64,000 nucleotides of DNA from Paenibacillus glacialis (GCF_001637205.1 NZ_LVJH01000043.1:17661-81660), one strand, 5' to 3'. Positions 50,609 to 59,585 are shown, numbered from the stretch's first letter. Numbers and translations: made by a program. Notes: generated from the letters alone by a model not told the origin.

Positions 50609-51307
50609 TTATTCATAGATATTAGGTCCAGAAATTCTACTTAATCCTTCTCTATCCTTAACAAGGATGAACCCTTTATTACGCTCAATCAGACCGTCTG
50701 TACAGAACTGAAGGATGACCCGGTTTAGATGTCTATAACTCGTTCCAATGAAGTTCGCCACATCTTTTATACTGACTGTGCTTTGTTGTCCTTTCAATTG
50801 AGAATCAGAATCCTCAAAGGAGACAGACATTAGATAACTTGCCAATCTCATTTCCACAGGATGCATTAAATTGAAACTCAAAGAGTTATTTTTGAGGAGA
50901 AACTTCCGTGTAATGATCTTTAGTAAAAATTGCAGTAGAGGTGCATGATCACTTCCGTATTTGTTCAACCAACGATGATGAATACCAATCATACAGACTG
51001 ACGATACTGCCTCAACCGTATTCATAATATTAATCCCCTGTACGTATTCAATATCCCCGATCACCTCAAGCGGTTTCTTAAAAGAGAGAATAAGTGTTTT
51101 TCCTCCCGCCGAGGTCGTATAAATTTTAACCCTCCCCTTAACAAGTACATACAGAATCTCTGCATGTTCTCCTTGGGAACAGATACGTTCTCCTTGTTCA
51201 AAGTTATACAAAGATAAATACGGTATTAGTTGTTCATTAAATACGGATTCGATTTGATGAGCATGTAAATAATCAGTTAGTTGCTCACGATCTTTGATTT
51301 CTTTCAT
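50609..51307 (-). CDS. Crp/Fnr-family regulator (YeiL-like)
   Basis: This 232-residue regulator has a cyclic-nucleotide-binding-fold sensor (about 20-140; NFEQGERICSQGEHAEILYVLVKG) and a C-terminal winged helix (about 165-225; VSIKDVANFIGTSYRHLNRVI). The FNR-type iron-sulfur cysteines are not evident, so a ligand or redox signal other than classical FNR is likely. It lies 55 bp downstream of a YdcZ-type transporter gene on the same strand and probably regulates it. The ATG follows GGGTGGTGAATTCTGAGTA. Confidence 0.9.
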   Translation of the reverse strand: MKEIKDREQLTDYLHAHQIESVFNEQLIPYLSLYNFEQGERICSQGEHAEILYVLVKGRVKIYTTSAGGKTLILSFKKPLEVIGDIEYVQGINIMNTVEAVSSVCMIGIHHRWLNKYGSDHAPLLQFLLKIITRKFLLKNNSLSFNLMHPVEMRLASYLMSVSFEDSDSQLKGQQSTVSIKDVANFIGTSYRHLNRVILQFCTDGLIERNKGFILVKDREGLSRISGPNIYE

Positions 51308-51362
51308 TACTCAGAATTCACCACCCGTCTTTAACCTTTGACACTGTACGATATGGATGTTT

Positions 51363-51788
51363 TTAAAGTCCTAGTATTATTACACCAGCTATCATCATCC
51401 CAATCCCAATGAACTGTGGCATCCTCATCTTCTGCTTCACCACGCCGAACAAACCATTAATATCAATGATGAAGGTGATACCTAGCTGGGCAATCATTAC
51501 TGCAGATACCGTAAAAGTAACACCAATCTGCTGAATAGCCGTGACATTCGTGAAAATAATAACCGCTGCAAAGGCGCCGCCTAACAAATATAAAGGTTTA
51601 ACTTGCTTAAACCCCTGCCATTTACCATCTCGGACGAACAACAGGATAGCCAAGGCCGCAATAAATCCAGTGAATTGAGTTATCGTCGCTGCTTGCCATG
51701 TACCAATGTCTTGACTAATCCGAGCATTCGCTACACCTTGCAAGGTAATAAAGGCTCCGCCTAAAAACGCAAATATTATTCCTCTCAT
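51363..51788 (-). CDS. Small DMT transporter (YdcZ family), subunit 1
   Basis: This 141-residue protein has five hydrophobic segments (MRGIIFAFLGGAFITLQGVA onward) and closely resembles the other YdcZ-type gene in layout. It presumably pairs with that protein as a transporter. The ATG at 51788 follows TTTGGGGAGAGAGACC; the longer TTG frame overlaps the ribosome site. It is first in a two-gene unit with the Crp-family regulator. Confidence 0.86.
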   Translation of the reverse strand: MRGIIFAFLGGAFITLQGVANARISQDIGTWQAATITQFTGFIAALAILLFVRDGKWQGFKQVKPLYLLGGAFAAVIIFTNVTAIQQIGVTFTVSAVMIAQLGITFIIDINGLFGVVKQKMRMPQFIGIGMMIAGVIILGL

Positions 51789-51946
51789 GGTCTCTCTCCC
51801 CAAATTGATTTCTTTATTTAATTAAATGATATTTCTAGGTATTTTGGGAAGGACATATGTCCTCAAATGTTCAAAGGAGGAATGTTTCTTATCGGATCCT
51901 ATATTATAGTATAATTTTAGGTAATTCAAAAAAAGAGGTGTCTGAT

Positions 51947-52534
51947 ATGTGGAAGCATTTTGTAGCACTAGGAGATAGCTTTACAGAGGGAATCGGAGAT
52001 GAGGTTGAGGGAGCAGAATTAAAAAGCTGGGTAGCTTACTTCGCGCAAAAGTATACACCCGAGTTAAAATACTCCAACTTAGCTAAACGGGGTTTGGTAA
52101 CTAAAGAGATTCGCTTGAAGCAATTAGAAAAGGCTATTGCATTGCAGCCTGACTTGGTCAGTCTTATCGCAGGTGCAAACGATATTTTAAAAGGTCGTTG
52201 GAATCGCAATGAATATAAGAACGAGATGGAACTTATGGTCGATAGTTTAAGTAAGTCGGGTGCTTCAATTATTATAGCTAATCTTCCGGACTTTACAGTT
52301 AGATTACCCTTGCCTATGGAGCAAAAACAATTATTAAAGGAACAGCTATTAGAAGCAAATGAAGTCATACAATCGCTTAGTAACGAGTACAAGTTATATC
52401 ATATTGATTGTTGGAATCACCCCATGGCTAACGATCATACGCTTTGGTCTAAGGATTTGATTCACCCAAATTCAAGAGGATATCGAGAAATTGCTGAGAT
52501 GATCTTTAATCGTTTAACTGTAAACATCAAATAA
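51947..52534 (+). CDS. Cytoplasmic SGNH/GDSL hydrolase
   Basis: This 195-residue esterase-like protein has block I VALGDSFTEGIGDE (nucleophile Ser), block III IAGANDILKG and block V DLIHPNSRGYREIAEM. It has no signal peptide, unlike the larger secreted SGNH protein near 4 kb. Family members act as esterases, thioesterases or acyl-carbohydrate deacetylases. The ATG at 51947 follows AAAGAGGTGTCTGAT; a longer frame from 51857 is unsupported. A TATAAT lies at 51910-51915. Confidence 0.88.
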   Translation: MWKHFVALGDSFTEGIGDEVEGAELKSWVAYFAQKYTPELKYSNLAKRGLVTKEIRLKQLEKAIALQPDLVSLIAGANDILKGRWNRNEYKNEMELMVDSLSKSGASIIIANLPDFTVRLPLPMEQKQLLKEQLLEANEVIQSLSNEYKLYHIDCWNHPMANDHTLWSKDLIHPNSRGYREIAEMIFNRLTVNIK

Positions 52535-52602
52535 CACCTTCTATCGAATTTAATTCTGGAATCAAGAAGACTGCATTACATAGTTACTCTATGAACAAAA
52601 TA

Positions 52603-52647
52603 TAAAAGGACAAGCCCGCTATATGAATAACAGGCTTGTCCTTTTTT
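52603..52647. terminator. Bidirectional terminator
   Basis: AAAGGACAAGCC and GGCTTGTCCTTT form a perfect stem with T6 on the plus side and T4 on the minus side, between the SGNH and NlpC/P60 genes. Confidence 0.87.
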
Positions 52648-52656
52648 CGATATGTA

Positions 52657-53124
52657 TTATTCAATCATTTTAAGATAACTGTCCTCATTTACCACTCGTC
52701 GAGCGGTAACATAACGATCTTTATAGTAAGAATCCGACAACTTGCTTATTCTTACTCCCTTACTGCTGGAAGAGTGCGCGAATTGATTGTCACCTAGATA
52801 GATTCCTGCATGGGAGATCCCATTACCGGATGTATTAAAAAATACTAAATCGCCTAATTGCAGATCCTCTTGAGCAACTACTGTCCCCACTTTTGCTTGT
52901 GACTCTGATGTGCGTGGAAGATTATCAACGTTAAACTTACCCATTATGTACAAGATGAATCCGGAGCAATCAAATCCTGAAACTGTGGTTCCACCCCATG
53001 AGTACGGCGTTCCCACGACCTGATTCACTTCACTTTCAATTCTAGCCTCACTTGCAAATGTACTGGGTGCAGCGGTGGTGAATAATACTGCAGCTCCTAG
53101 TAGTGATATGATGATTTTCTTCAG
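52657..53124 (-). CDS. NlpC/P60 cell-wall hydrolase, probable CTG start
   Basis: This is an exported D,L-endopeptidase of the NlpC/P60 family. The catalytic Cys lies in GFDCSGFILYIMG, His in ISHAGIYLG and the third residue in the FAHSSSSKGV region. The only ATG/GTG/TTG start in frame (GTG at 53028) would begin inside the mature domain. Upstream of it the frame stays open and reads MKKIIISLLGAAVLF then a typical signal peptide if CTG at 53124 is the start, 8 nt behind AAAGGAAG. The c-di-AMP riboswitch ends 15 bp further up, which supports this full-length form of 155 residues. Internal initiation or a mutated start remain possible. Confidence 0.7.
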   Translation of the reverse strand: MKKIIISLLGAAVLFTTAAPSTFASEARIESEVNQVVGTPYSWGGTTVSGFDCSGFILYIMGKFNVDNLPRTSESQAKVGTVVAQEDLQLGDLVFFNTSGNGISHAGIYLGDNQFAHSSSSKGVRISKLSDSYYKDRYVTARRVVNEDSYLKMIE

Positions 53125-53139
53125 AAACTCGTCTTCCTT

Positions 53140-53262
53140 TCGATGCCTACGGAGTTAGCTGAGGGTTCGGTTAAAGGTTCCCTATACTCTCTTGCTTTCA
53201 AGAATAATTCACCCAGATTGGTTCCCCCGTTTTCAAAAACGAAATTCGGCAATTGGTTAATA
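53140..53262 (-). promoter_or_regulatory. c-di-AMP riboswitch (ydaO/yuaA type)
   Basis: On the minus strand, in order: GCCGAAT, AACGGGGGAACCAA, GGGTGAAT, AGGGAACC, CCGAACCCTCAGCTAAC, GTAGGC. These are the conserved blocks of the ydaO motif, closed by TGCC/GGCA (53248-53251 with 53144-53147). ydaO riboswitches turn off wall-hydrolase and K+-transport genes when c-di-AMP is high, and an NlpC/P60 gene follows directly. Confidence 0.85.
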
Positions 53263-53278
53263 TTTTGTAACTATTTAC

Positions 53279-53309
53279 ACTTTATTATATTTTGAATCAC
53301 CTTGTCAAC
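53279..53309 (-). promoter_or_regulatory. Promoter of the riboswitch-NlpC/P60 unit
   Basis: TTGACA (53304-53309 on the minus strand) and TAAAGT (53279-53284), 19-bp spacing, place the start point just before the riboswitch. Confidence 0.55.
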
Positions 53310-53438
53310 CCTTTCTTAAAGTTAGTAGTTTTATTTTCTAACCACATCATTACTACATACTTTTATATTATAATGCGCTATCAAAAATTATTGACTAAGA
53401 GAAATTTAGAAAAAGAGTATATCCCCGCATCCTCAATA

Positions 53439-53500
53439 TGGCCGGGTTAGGAATAGAAAGAGCCTATTGAAATGCAGTAATGGATACCTATACCCGGCCA
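53439..53500. other. Strong branched hairpin downstream of the NRPS operon
   Basis: TGGCCGGGT.AGG and CCTA.ACCCGGCCA pair over 13 positions; inside, AATAG/CTATT can form a second stem. It is GC-rich in an AT-rich gap, lies about 110 bp after the M20 peptidase stop and has no U-tract. It may be a 3'-end structure, a small RNA or a repeat. The rest of 53310-53607 shows no gene. Confidence 0.45.
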
Positions 53501-53607
53501 GCTCAACGTTATATCTTAAACACCACTCTAGCTGATAGTATATGTGCACCTCCACTTTAGGAAATTATTAATAATTTGTCGGTTATCCTGCATACAGTCG
53601 CTTACCT

Positions 53608-54954
53608 CTAGTTTGAATGTGATTGACCATATTTCTCAATAACTTGATAAATGGCTCTCGCTCCAAAATGAATAGCATTTACAGGGACACGCTCATCAGC
53701 AGCATGGATCAATTCAGAAAATTTCATATCATCTGGTAGCGGCATGGGCAAGAAACCGTACGTTTGAATGCCTAATCTTGCGAAATGTCTCGCATCCGTC
53801 CCTCCCGGTAGAAGCATAGGAACGGGTACAGCATCGGGATCTGCTTCTCTGAGTACATCCGACAACAGTCCAAACATCCCCATATCCGGGCTTGTTGGAC
53901 AAGCATCATGCCGAATCAGCTCAAACATTACATTACGATGTACGGATTGTTCGTGAAGCTCTTCTATAAGTTGTGCAGGGGTAAATCCAGGTAGTAGGCG
54001 CCCATCCAACTCCACTATAATCTCACTTGGATGTACATTAATTTTCTCACCGCCACGCACAATTGTAGCACTCACCGTATTGCGAAGGAGCGGCTGAAAT
54101 AATCTACCTTTATCACCCATCAGTTTCAAAATGATATTGCTCATTCGTGGTCGAAGCAGACCTCTCAGCAATAATCTCTGCACCATAGGTAATGCTGCCG
54201 CCATGGATTCAATCATATAAGCCGCTGCTGGTGTTGCGTGGACCGGTAGCTTAATCTCATTTAGCGCTTGAAGAAGATCTCCAAGCTGTGCCATACAACC
54301 CTCGGTATGTCCAAGTGAACCATGCCCACCTTCGCTTCTCAATGTAGCTCTGAGCCAACAGATTTGTTTCTCAGCAACCATAATGGGATAGAATTTCCGA
54401 TTACTTACCTGCAATGAGAATCCTCCGAACTCGCCAATGGCATATCGCACCCCTTCAAAGTGATGCGCATGATGATCTGCCAAATAGGAAGCTCCCCGAT
54501 CACCACCAGCTTCTTCATCGCACACGATGGCTAGTATAATGTCACCCTGCAGCTCAACTCTCTGCGCATGAGCGCGGAGAAAGGCAGCGAGCATCATCGC
54601 CACGCCGCCCTTCATATCCAGACTTCCTCTGCCCCATACGCAACCGTCATGGATTTCACCACCGAAAGGATCGTGGCTCCATACTTGCTTCTCTACGCCA
54701 ACAACATCGACATGACCATACATGAGAAGAGGGGGCGCTTCACCACTCCCCTTTAGACGAGCGATCAGATTAGGTCTGTCTTCCACTTCAGCAACAATCG
54801 TCGTCTCGATTCCTGCCTGATGCAACATCTCCTGAATAAATTGCACACAAGCCGCTTCGTTACCCGGTGGATTCGTTGTGTTGAACCGAATTAATTGCTG
54901 TAGTATTGTTTCGGGTGATTCGTATATAAGACTATCATGGCTTACATCATTCAA
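53608..54954 (-). CDS. M20-family metallopeptidase (ArgE/DapE type)
   Basis: This 448-residue zinc amidohydrolase/peptidase has metal ligands in LLMYGHVDVVGVEK, WGRGSLDMKGGVAMML and CDEEAGGDRGASYL, a dimerisation domain in the middle, and PGGTDARHF near the C-terminus. M20 enzymes remove acyl or amino-acid groups from small peptides. It is the last gene of the minus-strand NRPS operon (about 45 bp after the malonyltransferase stop), so it may trim a leader, deacylate a prodrug or act on the product. The TTG at 54954 follows GGGGGGACGAACGG; an in-frame ATG at 54987 has no ribosome site. Confidence 0.87.
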   Translation of the reverse strand: MNDVSHDSLIYESPETILQQLIRFNTTNPPGNEAACVQFIQEMLHQAGIETTIVAEVEDRPNLIARLKGSGEAPPLLMYGHVDVVGVEKQVWSHDPFGGEIHDGCVWGRGSLDMKGGVAMMLAAFLRAHAQRVELQGDIILAIVCDEEAGGDRGASYLADHHAHHFEGVRYAIGEFGGFSLQVSNRKFYPIMVAEKQICWLRATLRSEGGHGSLGHTEGCMAQLGDLLQALNEIKLPVHATPAAAYMIESMAAALPMVQRLLLRGLLRPRMSNIILKLMGDKGRLFQPLLRNTVSATIVRGGEKINVHPSEIIVELDGRLLPGFTPAQLIEELHEQSVHRNVMFELIRHDACPTSPDMGMFGLLSDVLREADPDAVPVPMLLPGGTDARHFARLGIQTYGFLPMPLPDDMKFSELIHAADERVPVNAIHFGARAIYQVIEKYGQSHSN

Positions 54955-54999
54955 CCGTTCGTCCCCCCTTTTGCAACACTGGTGCATATTACATAACCA

Positions 55000-56277
55000 T
55001 TAGGAATTCAGTACGCCTATAGGTGATCTCTGACCAAAGTTCTCCTGTAACCCATACTCCGCCAGCAAACGCTCCAACCGACTGAGCTGTTCAACTTCCG
55101 GGACCTGCTTCGTCTTTAGCACGGAAAGAAGCATGGCATACGCTTGCTCCATATGCGCCCATGTCACTTGATCTCCTGATTGCTGAAGTTGATATAACAT
55201 CTTCTGAACGTTACGATAAGGCGTAATAACACCTTTTGCATAAGCTTCTGAGTCCCAATTCCTGTTACGTGTACATGTCGCGATCGACACGCATTGGATT
55301 ATGAAATCAAGCGGATATTCTTCTTTGGCAACCTTACTTTCACTTAGCAACTGCTCTGCATCCGGACCATGGTCGAAGGCAAATACTTTCATGCCCGCGG
55401 TATGATGAGCTAGCTTTTTCAAGACCGTCCTCGGTCCCAGCTCTGCGGCTTCCGACACTCCGTTCTCTCGTAAATATTGGAGTACTGCCACCCATTGCAC
55501 AGGCGCAGTCAACTGCTCAGTCAGAACCTTGGCAATTTCATCGGAGCTTGCGTACAACTTGGCTGTCACACTAGATATAACGGGATATTGAAGTGGTGAA
55601 AATGTATACTTGCTAAGTTCTTCAGCGAATTGTACCGCTGCAGGCGCCATAAGTGGACTATGGAATGGGGCGCTTACTTGAAGCGGGATAACGATCGCTC
55701 CCCGCTTCGTTAACCGCTCCGCTGCCTCACTCAATGCCCCCTTATGCCCAGAAATGACAACTTGATCCTCCGAATTTATGTTGGATACAACAACAATCTC
55801 AGCCCCACCTTTATGAATCGAGCTTACCGATGCACAGATGGCTTCAACCTCGCTTACACCAAGCTCATTAACAGCGGCCATCGCTCCACCCCCGATTGCA
55901 GCAGCTTCCCGCATCAGCTCACCACGACGATGAACAATACGAATGGCACTTGCGAATGGGATACTTCCTGCGCAGGTCAATGCAGTAATTTCACCAAGAC
56001 TATGACCGGTCATATAATTAATATCTGTACCCACTACTTCCTTATATACTCTGAACATAGCCATCCCGACGGCTAGTATAGCTGGTTGTGCATATTCCGT
56101 TCTCGTTAGCTCCGTTATGCCTCCCTCAAACATCAGCTTCGTGAGATCGACATTCATCGCGTCATTCGCCTCTTGGAACGTCTCTTTGGCGATTGGATAC
56201 TTAATGAATAAGTCCTTGCCCATACCGACATACTGTGAACCTTGTCCAGGGAACAATAACGCCCGTTTAACCATCAT
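55000..56277 (-). CDS. Stand-alone malonyltransferase (trans-AT type) with C-terminal extension
   Basis: This 425-residue acyltransferase has LLFPGQGSQYVGMG at the N-terminus, the Ser nucleophile in MTGHSLGEITAL, and His in VSAPFHSPLM, which mark malonyl-specific enzymes. Ordinary FabD is about 310 residues; here ~115 further residues follow, predicted helical, with no family seen. Free malonyltransferases with such tails load trans-AT polyketide synthases. That suggests a PKS module further upstream, outside the window. Its start overlaps the NRPS stop by four bases. Confidence 0.88.
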   Translation of the reverse strand: MMVKRALLFPGQGSQYVGMGKDLFIKYPIAKETFQEANDAMNVDLTKLMFEGGITELTRTEYAQPAILAVGMAMFRVYKEVVGTDINYMTGHSLGEITALTCAGSIPFASAIRIVHRRGELMREAAAIGGGAMAAVNELGVSEVEAICASVSSIHKGGAEIVVVSNINSEDQVVISGHKGALSEAAERLTKRGAIVIPLQVSAPFHSPLMAPAAVQFAEELSKYTFSPLQYPVISSVTAKLYASSDEIAKVLTEQLTAPVQWVAVLQYLRENGVSEAAELGPRTVLKKLAHHTAGMKVFAFDHGPDAEQLLSESKVAKEEYPLDFIIQCVSIATCTRNRNWDSEAYAKGVITPYRNVQKMLYQLQQSGDQVTWAHMEQAYAMLLSVLKTKQVPEVEQLSRLERLLAEYGLQENFGQRSPIGVLNS

Positions 56278-59200
56278 CCTTCACGCCCTTCTCCAAGATC
56301 GTTCATCATGATTTCCAGAGATTCTCCATATAGGGATAGCAAACCATCTACACCCGACTTGTCCCATGCAGCAGTGTCATAAATACACGAAACCACCAAC
56401 TCAGACTCAGTCATCGTAAGCTGAAGCGCGAGACCGATCATCGACATATATTCTTTCACTGATCCCATGTCGGTTGCTGAGAACCAAGGTATAATGCCAT
56501 TGTCCGGAGCTCGGAATCCTGCAGCGGTCGCGAGCGAAGAGAAAGTATAATAAATACTACCATTTCGTTGCCGCTTCACTTCTGATATCATTTCGTCAAA
56601 TTCCATGTAATGGGACATGTTCAACGTCACAGGCACGATACGATCACCTGCGCCCCCTTTCACGAATACAGCGACTTCATCCGTCATTGCAATATCGGAC
56701 AGTACATATAAATAGACGGTTAACAATATATCCACAAATTCTACGTCAAGCATTTCTGCAATACGTGTTAGTTCCTGATTTGTCGATTCCTCCAGTTGCA
56801 TCTCATTGATGTCGAATGTACTTCCCGTACTTGCTTCAACATCCCTTACTTTGGTTACGAATTTCATACCCTTCATCATCGTTAATTCGCCCATCTCCCC
56901 CTCTTCACCGACTGGGGTATCCAATATCCCCGCCATGCCTCGAAGAGTTGCATTCTCGAACAGATCTGCAACCGTTAGACGATCAGGATAACGTTCTTCT
57001 AATCTATGATGTAGAGCAACTAGCAGAATGGAATTCCCTCCAATATCAAAGAAGTTGTCATCCGCACGCAAGTCTTCTCTATGGAGTACTTCTTGCCAGA
57101 AGCACGCTACTTCACGCTCCGTTTCTGATTTCAGGTGATTGAACGATAACCTAGATTTAGAGTTATCCGTTAGATCAACGTCATCACTTAGTCGAGGCAA
57201 TGCGTTCCTATCGATCTTTCCATTAGCGTTCAGTGGCATACTGGCTAGCCATACAAATCTCTGAGGCACCATGTATTCTGGTAATCGACTTGCCATGAAG
57301 CTCCGAAGTTCCGTTGACGACAACTCATACTCCGCGGCATAATACGCGCATAGCCACTTCTCTTCCCGCTGATCCTCTTGCAGAAGTGCTACTGATTCGG
57401 ATATTTGTTCATGACGTGAGAGCATCAGCTGAATTTCCTCCAACTCGACGCGGTAACCACGTATCTTCACCTGAAAATCGCTCCGCCCTAGAAATTCGAT
57501 GCTTCCGTCCGCAAGGAAACGTGCAAGATCACCCGTCTTATACATCCGCTCACCTGGAAAGAAAGGGTCCATAACGAATTGTTTAGCCGTAAGTTCCGAC
57601 TTCCCCCAATAACCCTGGGCAAGTCTCGTACCTGAGATACAGAGTTCACCTGCAACGCCAGGAGGTTGAAGACTTCCGCTCTTATCCAGAATATAAGTCC
57701 GCACACCATGAAGAGCTTTACCAATACCAGGATGGTCATCCACAATTCGCTGTACTGTCGACCATACTGTCGTTTCAGTCGGGCCATATACGTTATACAC
57801 ACGAAGCTGATCATATGGCTTCAATCGATCCCATAGCGTTGGAATGAACGGTTCTCCACCAATCATCAGATCTGTCAAATGTCGCATACAGGAACGTTCT
57901 TCTCTGCCTGACAGCAACATTTGTAATCTCATAGGAGTCGATACCATCATCTGAACGCCATGCTTGACAATTAGCCGATCTAGCAGCTCCGGATCTCTGC
58001 GCTCGGCTTGCGTCGCCAATACGACCTTCATGCCATATAGCAAGGGCATAATCAAATCATGGATTGACACATCAAAGGCTACGCTCGCTAACGCAACAAT
58101 AGCTTTACCTGGAACACATTCTACTTCTTCTACCATTCCTTCTATGAAGCGTATTGCACTTTCATGCTCAATTACTACGCCCTTCGGCTTGCCTGTCGAG
58201 CCGGAAGTATAAATGATATAAGCTAGATCTTCAGGAGAACTAATCTCTTCCAAATGAGTTAATGCCGATTTATCCACTGTTGTTCCCTGTTCATCCTCAA
58301 CGTCAATACATATAATAGAACCCGTATAAGAGGACATTCGATGCAGTAGATGCTGCTGCGTTAGCATCACCGGGGCTCCTGTATCCTCCAGCATATAATC
58401 GATACGTGACGACGGGTATTCCAAATCAATGGGTACATAAGCACCTCCCGCTTTCCAGATACCGATAATACCAACTACAAGATCCAACGTCCTCTCCAAC
58501 ATCAAGCCAACTAGCACACCCGTGTGTACACCATTCCTCCTTAGCCTTGAGGCGAGTAAATTCGCTCGTTCGTCTAGCTCGCGATACGTGAAGGACTCCT
58601 GTCCGCATAAAAGAGCCGTCTCATCAGCATGTTGTCTGACCTGCGTCTCGAACCTGCCATCCAAAGTCCATCTTGATCTTTCCTTTGTCGGGCCCATCTC
58701 TATGCTCATTATGGGATTCGGCATCACCGATGATGTGTCCCCGTTGTTTGACGAAATCAACAAGTCGTCTTGCGGGGAGTCGTATACAACTCCACAATGC
58801 GATAAGAGCAATGCTTTAACTTCATTCGCATCCAGAAGTGCAATATCTTGCAGTCGTAAGTCCGATTCTCCGACTAGTAATCTCGCCATCTTCTGAACCT
58901 GCAACCCTAAATTTTCTACCATATTAGCGCTGTATGCATCCTCATTATATTGAATGGTAAGCTCAATAGCAGAGCCCGATTGCTCCACGATTCGGAATGA
59001 AAAGAGTAATCCAAAATGTTGATCATATGATTTCCCATGTATATTTTCTAGTACAACCGCTGTAGCCTGCCTCAAGTGAAATTCGCTTGTTGCATGTGGA
59101 ACGGAAGAGTCAGATTCAAGTGCAACACGCTCATCGAAATGTTCACTACTGTACGCACCACCATACAGCTTCGCTTCATTCGGTGTGTCCTCCAATTGCC

Positions 59201-59567
59201 CCAACAGAGATGTAAGTGAATCGTCTTCACTAACATCAATACGCAGCGGAACCCATCCCTGACCGTTAGAACCGTTAGAACTGCCCACATCTATACTTGG
59301 AATACCCACAATTAACCTATCATCTTGCGTATATTTATACAGTAGTATATATACAGCAGTAAGCAGTGTCGTATACATTCGATGATTCGAACCGATAGCG
59401 TTCCGTAGCAAATGACCGGTAAGCTCATCGTCCAACCTTATCTGTTGCTCCAATATACAAAAATCATCATTCCCACCTCTTCGATCAGAAGGAAAGCCTC
59501 GCACTTCATTCCATAAGCCTTGTATACTCCGAATTGTTTCCTCGGTAGGCTGAATAACCATATCCAT
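56274..59567 (-). CDS. Single-module NRPS with flanking half-condensation domains
   Basis: This 1097-residue protein starts with only the C-terminal lobe of a condensation domain (about 35-255; no HHxxxDG motif). An adenylation domain (about 305-790) follows, with AYIIYTSGSTGKPKG, YNVYGPTETTVW and GKIDRNALP, then a carrier domain with phosphopantetheine Ser846 in FFDIGGNSILL. A second C-terminal-lobe fragment (about 920-1090) ends it, also without HHxxxDG. The binding-pocket residues read by eye as D-V-H-V-M-G-V-V-W-K, a code I cannot assign. It lies between a type II thioesterase and a malonyltransferase. The half-domains are the main oddity. Confidence 0.9.
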   Translation of the reverse strand: MDMVIQPTEETIRSIQGLWNEVRGFPSDRRGGNDDFCILEQQIRLDDELTGHLLRNAIGSNHRMYTTLLTAVYILLYKYTQDDRLIVGIPSIDVGSSNGSNGQGWVPLRIDVSEDDSLTSLLGQLEDTPNEAKLYGGAYSSEHFDERVALESDSSVPHATSEFHLRQATAVVLENIHGKSYDQHFGLLFSFRIVEQSGSAIELTIQYNEDAYSANMVENLGLQVQKMARLLVGESDLRLQDIALLDANEVKALLLSHCGVVYDSPQDDLLISSNNGDTSSVMPNPIMSIEMGPTKERSRWTLDGRFETQVRQHADETALLCGQESFTYRELDERANLLASRLRRNGVHTGVLVGLMLERTLDLVVGIIGIWKAGGAYVPIDLEYPSSRIDYMLEDTGAPVMLTQQHLLHRMSSYTGSIICIDVEDEQGTTVDKSALTHLEEISSPEDLAYIIYTSGSTGKPKGVVIEHESAIRFIEGMVEEVECVPGKAIVALASVAFDVSIHDLIMPLLYGMKVVLATQAERRDPELLDRLIVKHGVQMMVSTPMRLQMLLSGREERSCMRHLTDLMIGGEPFIPTLWDRLKPYDQLRVYNVYGPTETTVWSTVQRIVDDHPGIGKALHGVRTYILDKSGSLQPPGVAGELCISGTRLAQGYWGKSELTAKQFVMDPFFPGERMYKTGDLARFLADGSIEFLGRSDFQVKIRGYRVELEEIQLMLSRHEQISESVALLQEDQREEKWLCAYYAAEYELSSTELRSFMASRLPEYMVPQRFVWLASMPLNANGKIDRNALPRLSDDVDLTDNSKSRLSFNHLKSETEREVACFWQEVLHREDLRADDNFFDIGGNSILLVALHHRLEERYPDRLTVADLFENATLRGMAGILDTPVGEEGEMGELTMMKGMKFVTKVRDVEASTGSTFDINEMQLEESTNQELTRIAEMLDVEFVDILLTVYLYVLSDIAMTDEVAVFVKGGAGDRIVPVTLNMSHYMEFDEMISEVKRQRNGSIYYTFSSLATAAGFRAPDNGIIPWFSATDMGSVKEYMSMIGLALQLTMTESELVVSCIYDTAAWDKSGVDGLLSLYGESLEIMMNDLGEGREG

Positions 59568-59585
59568 TCCCTTCGAACCTCCCTG

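Noticed and set aside
56806..57142. Plus-strand frames inside the NRPS genes
   Set aside because: They are shadows of long NRPS coding sequence, with no starts or conserved motifs.
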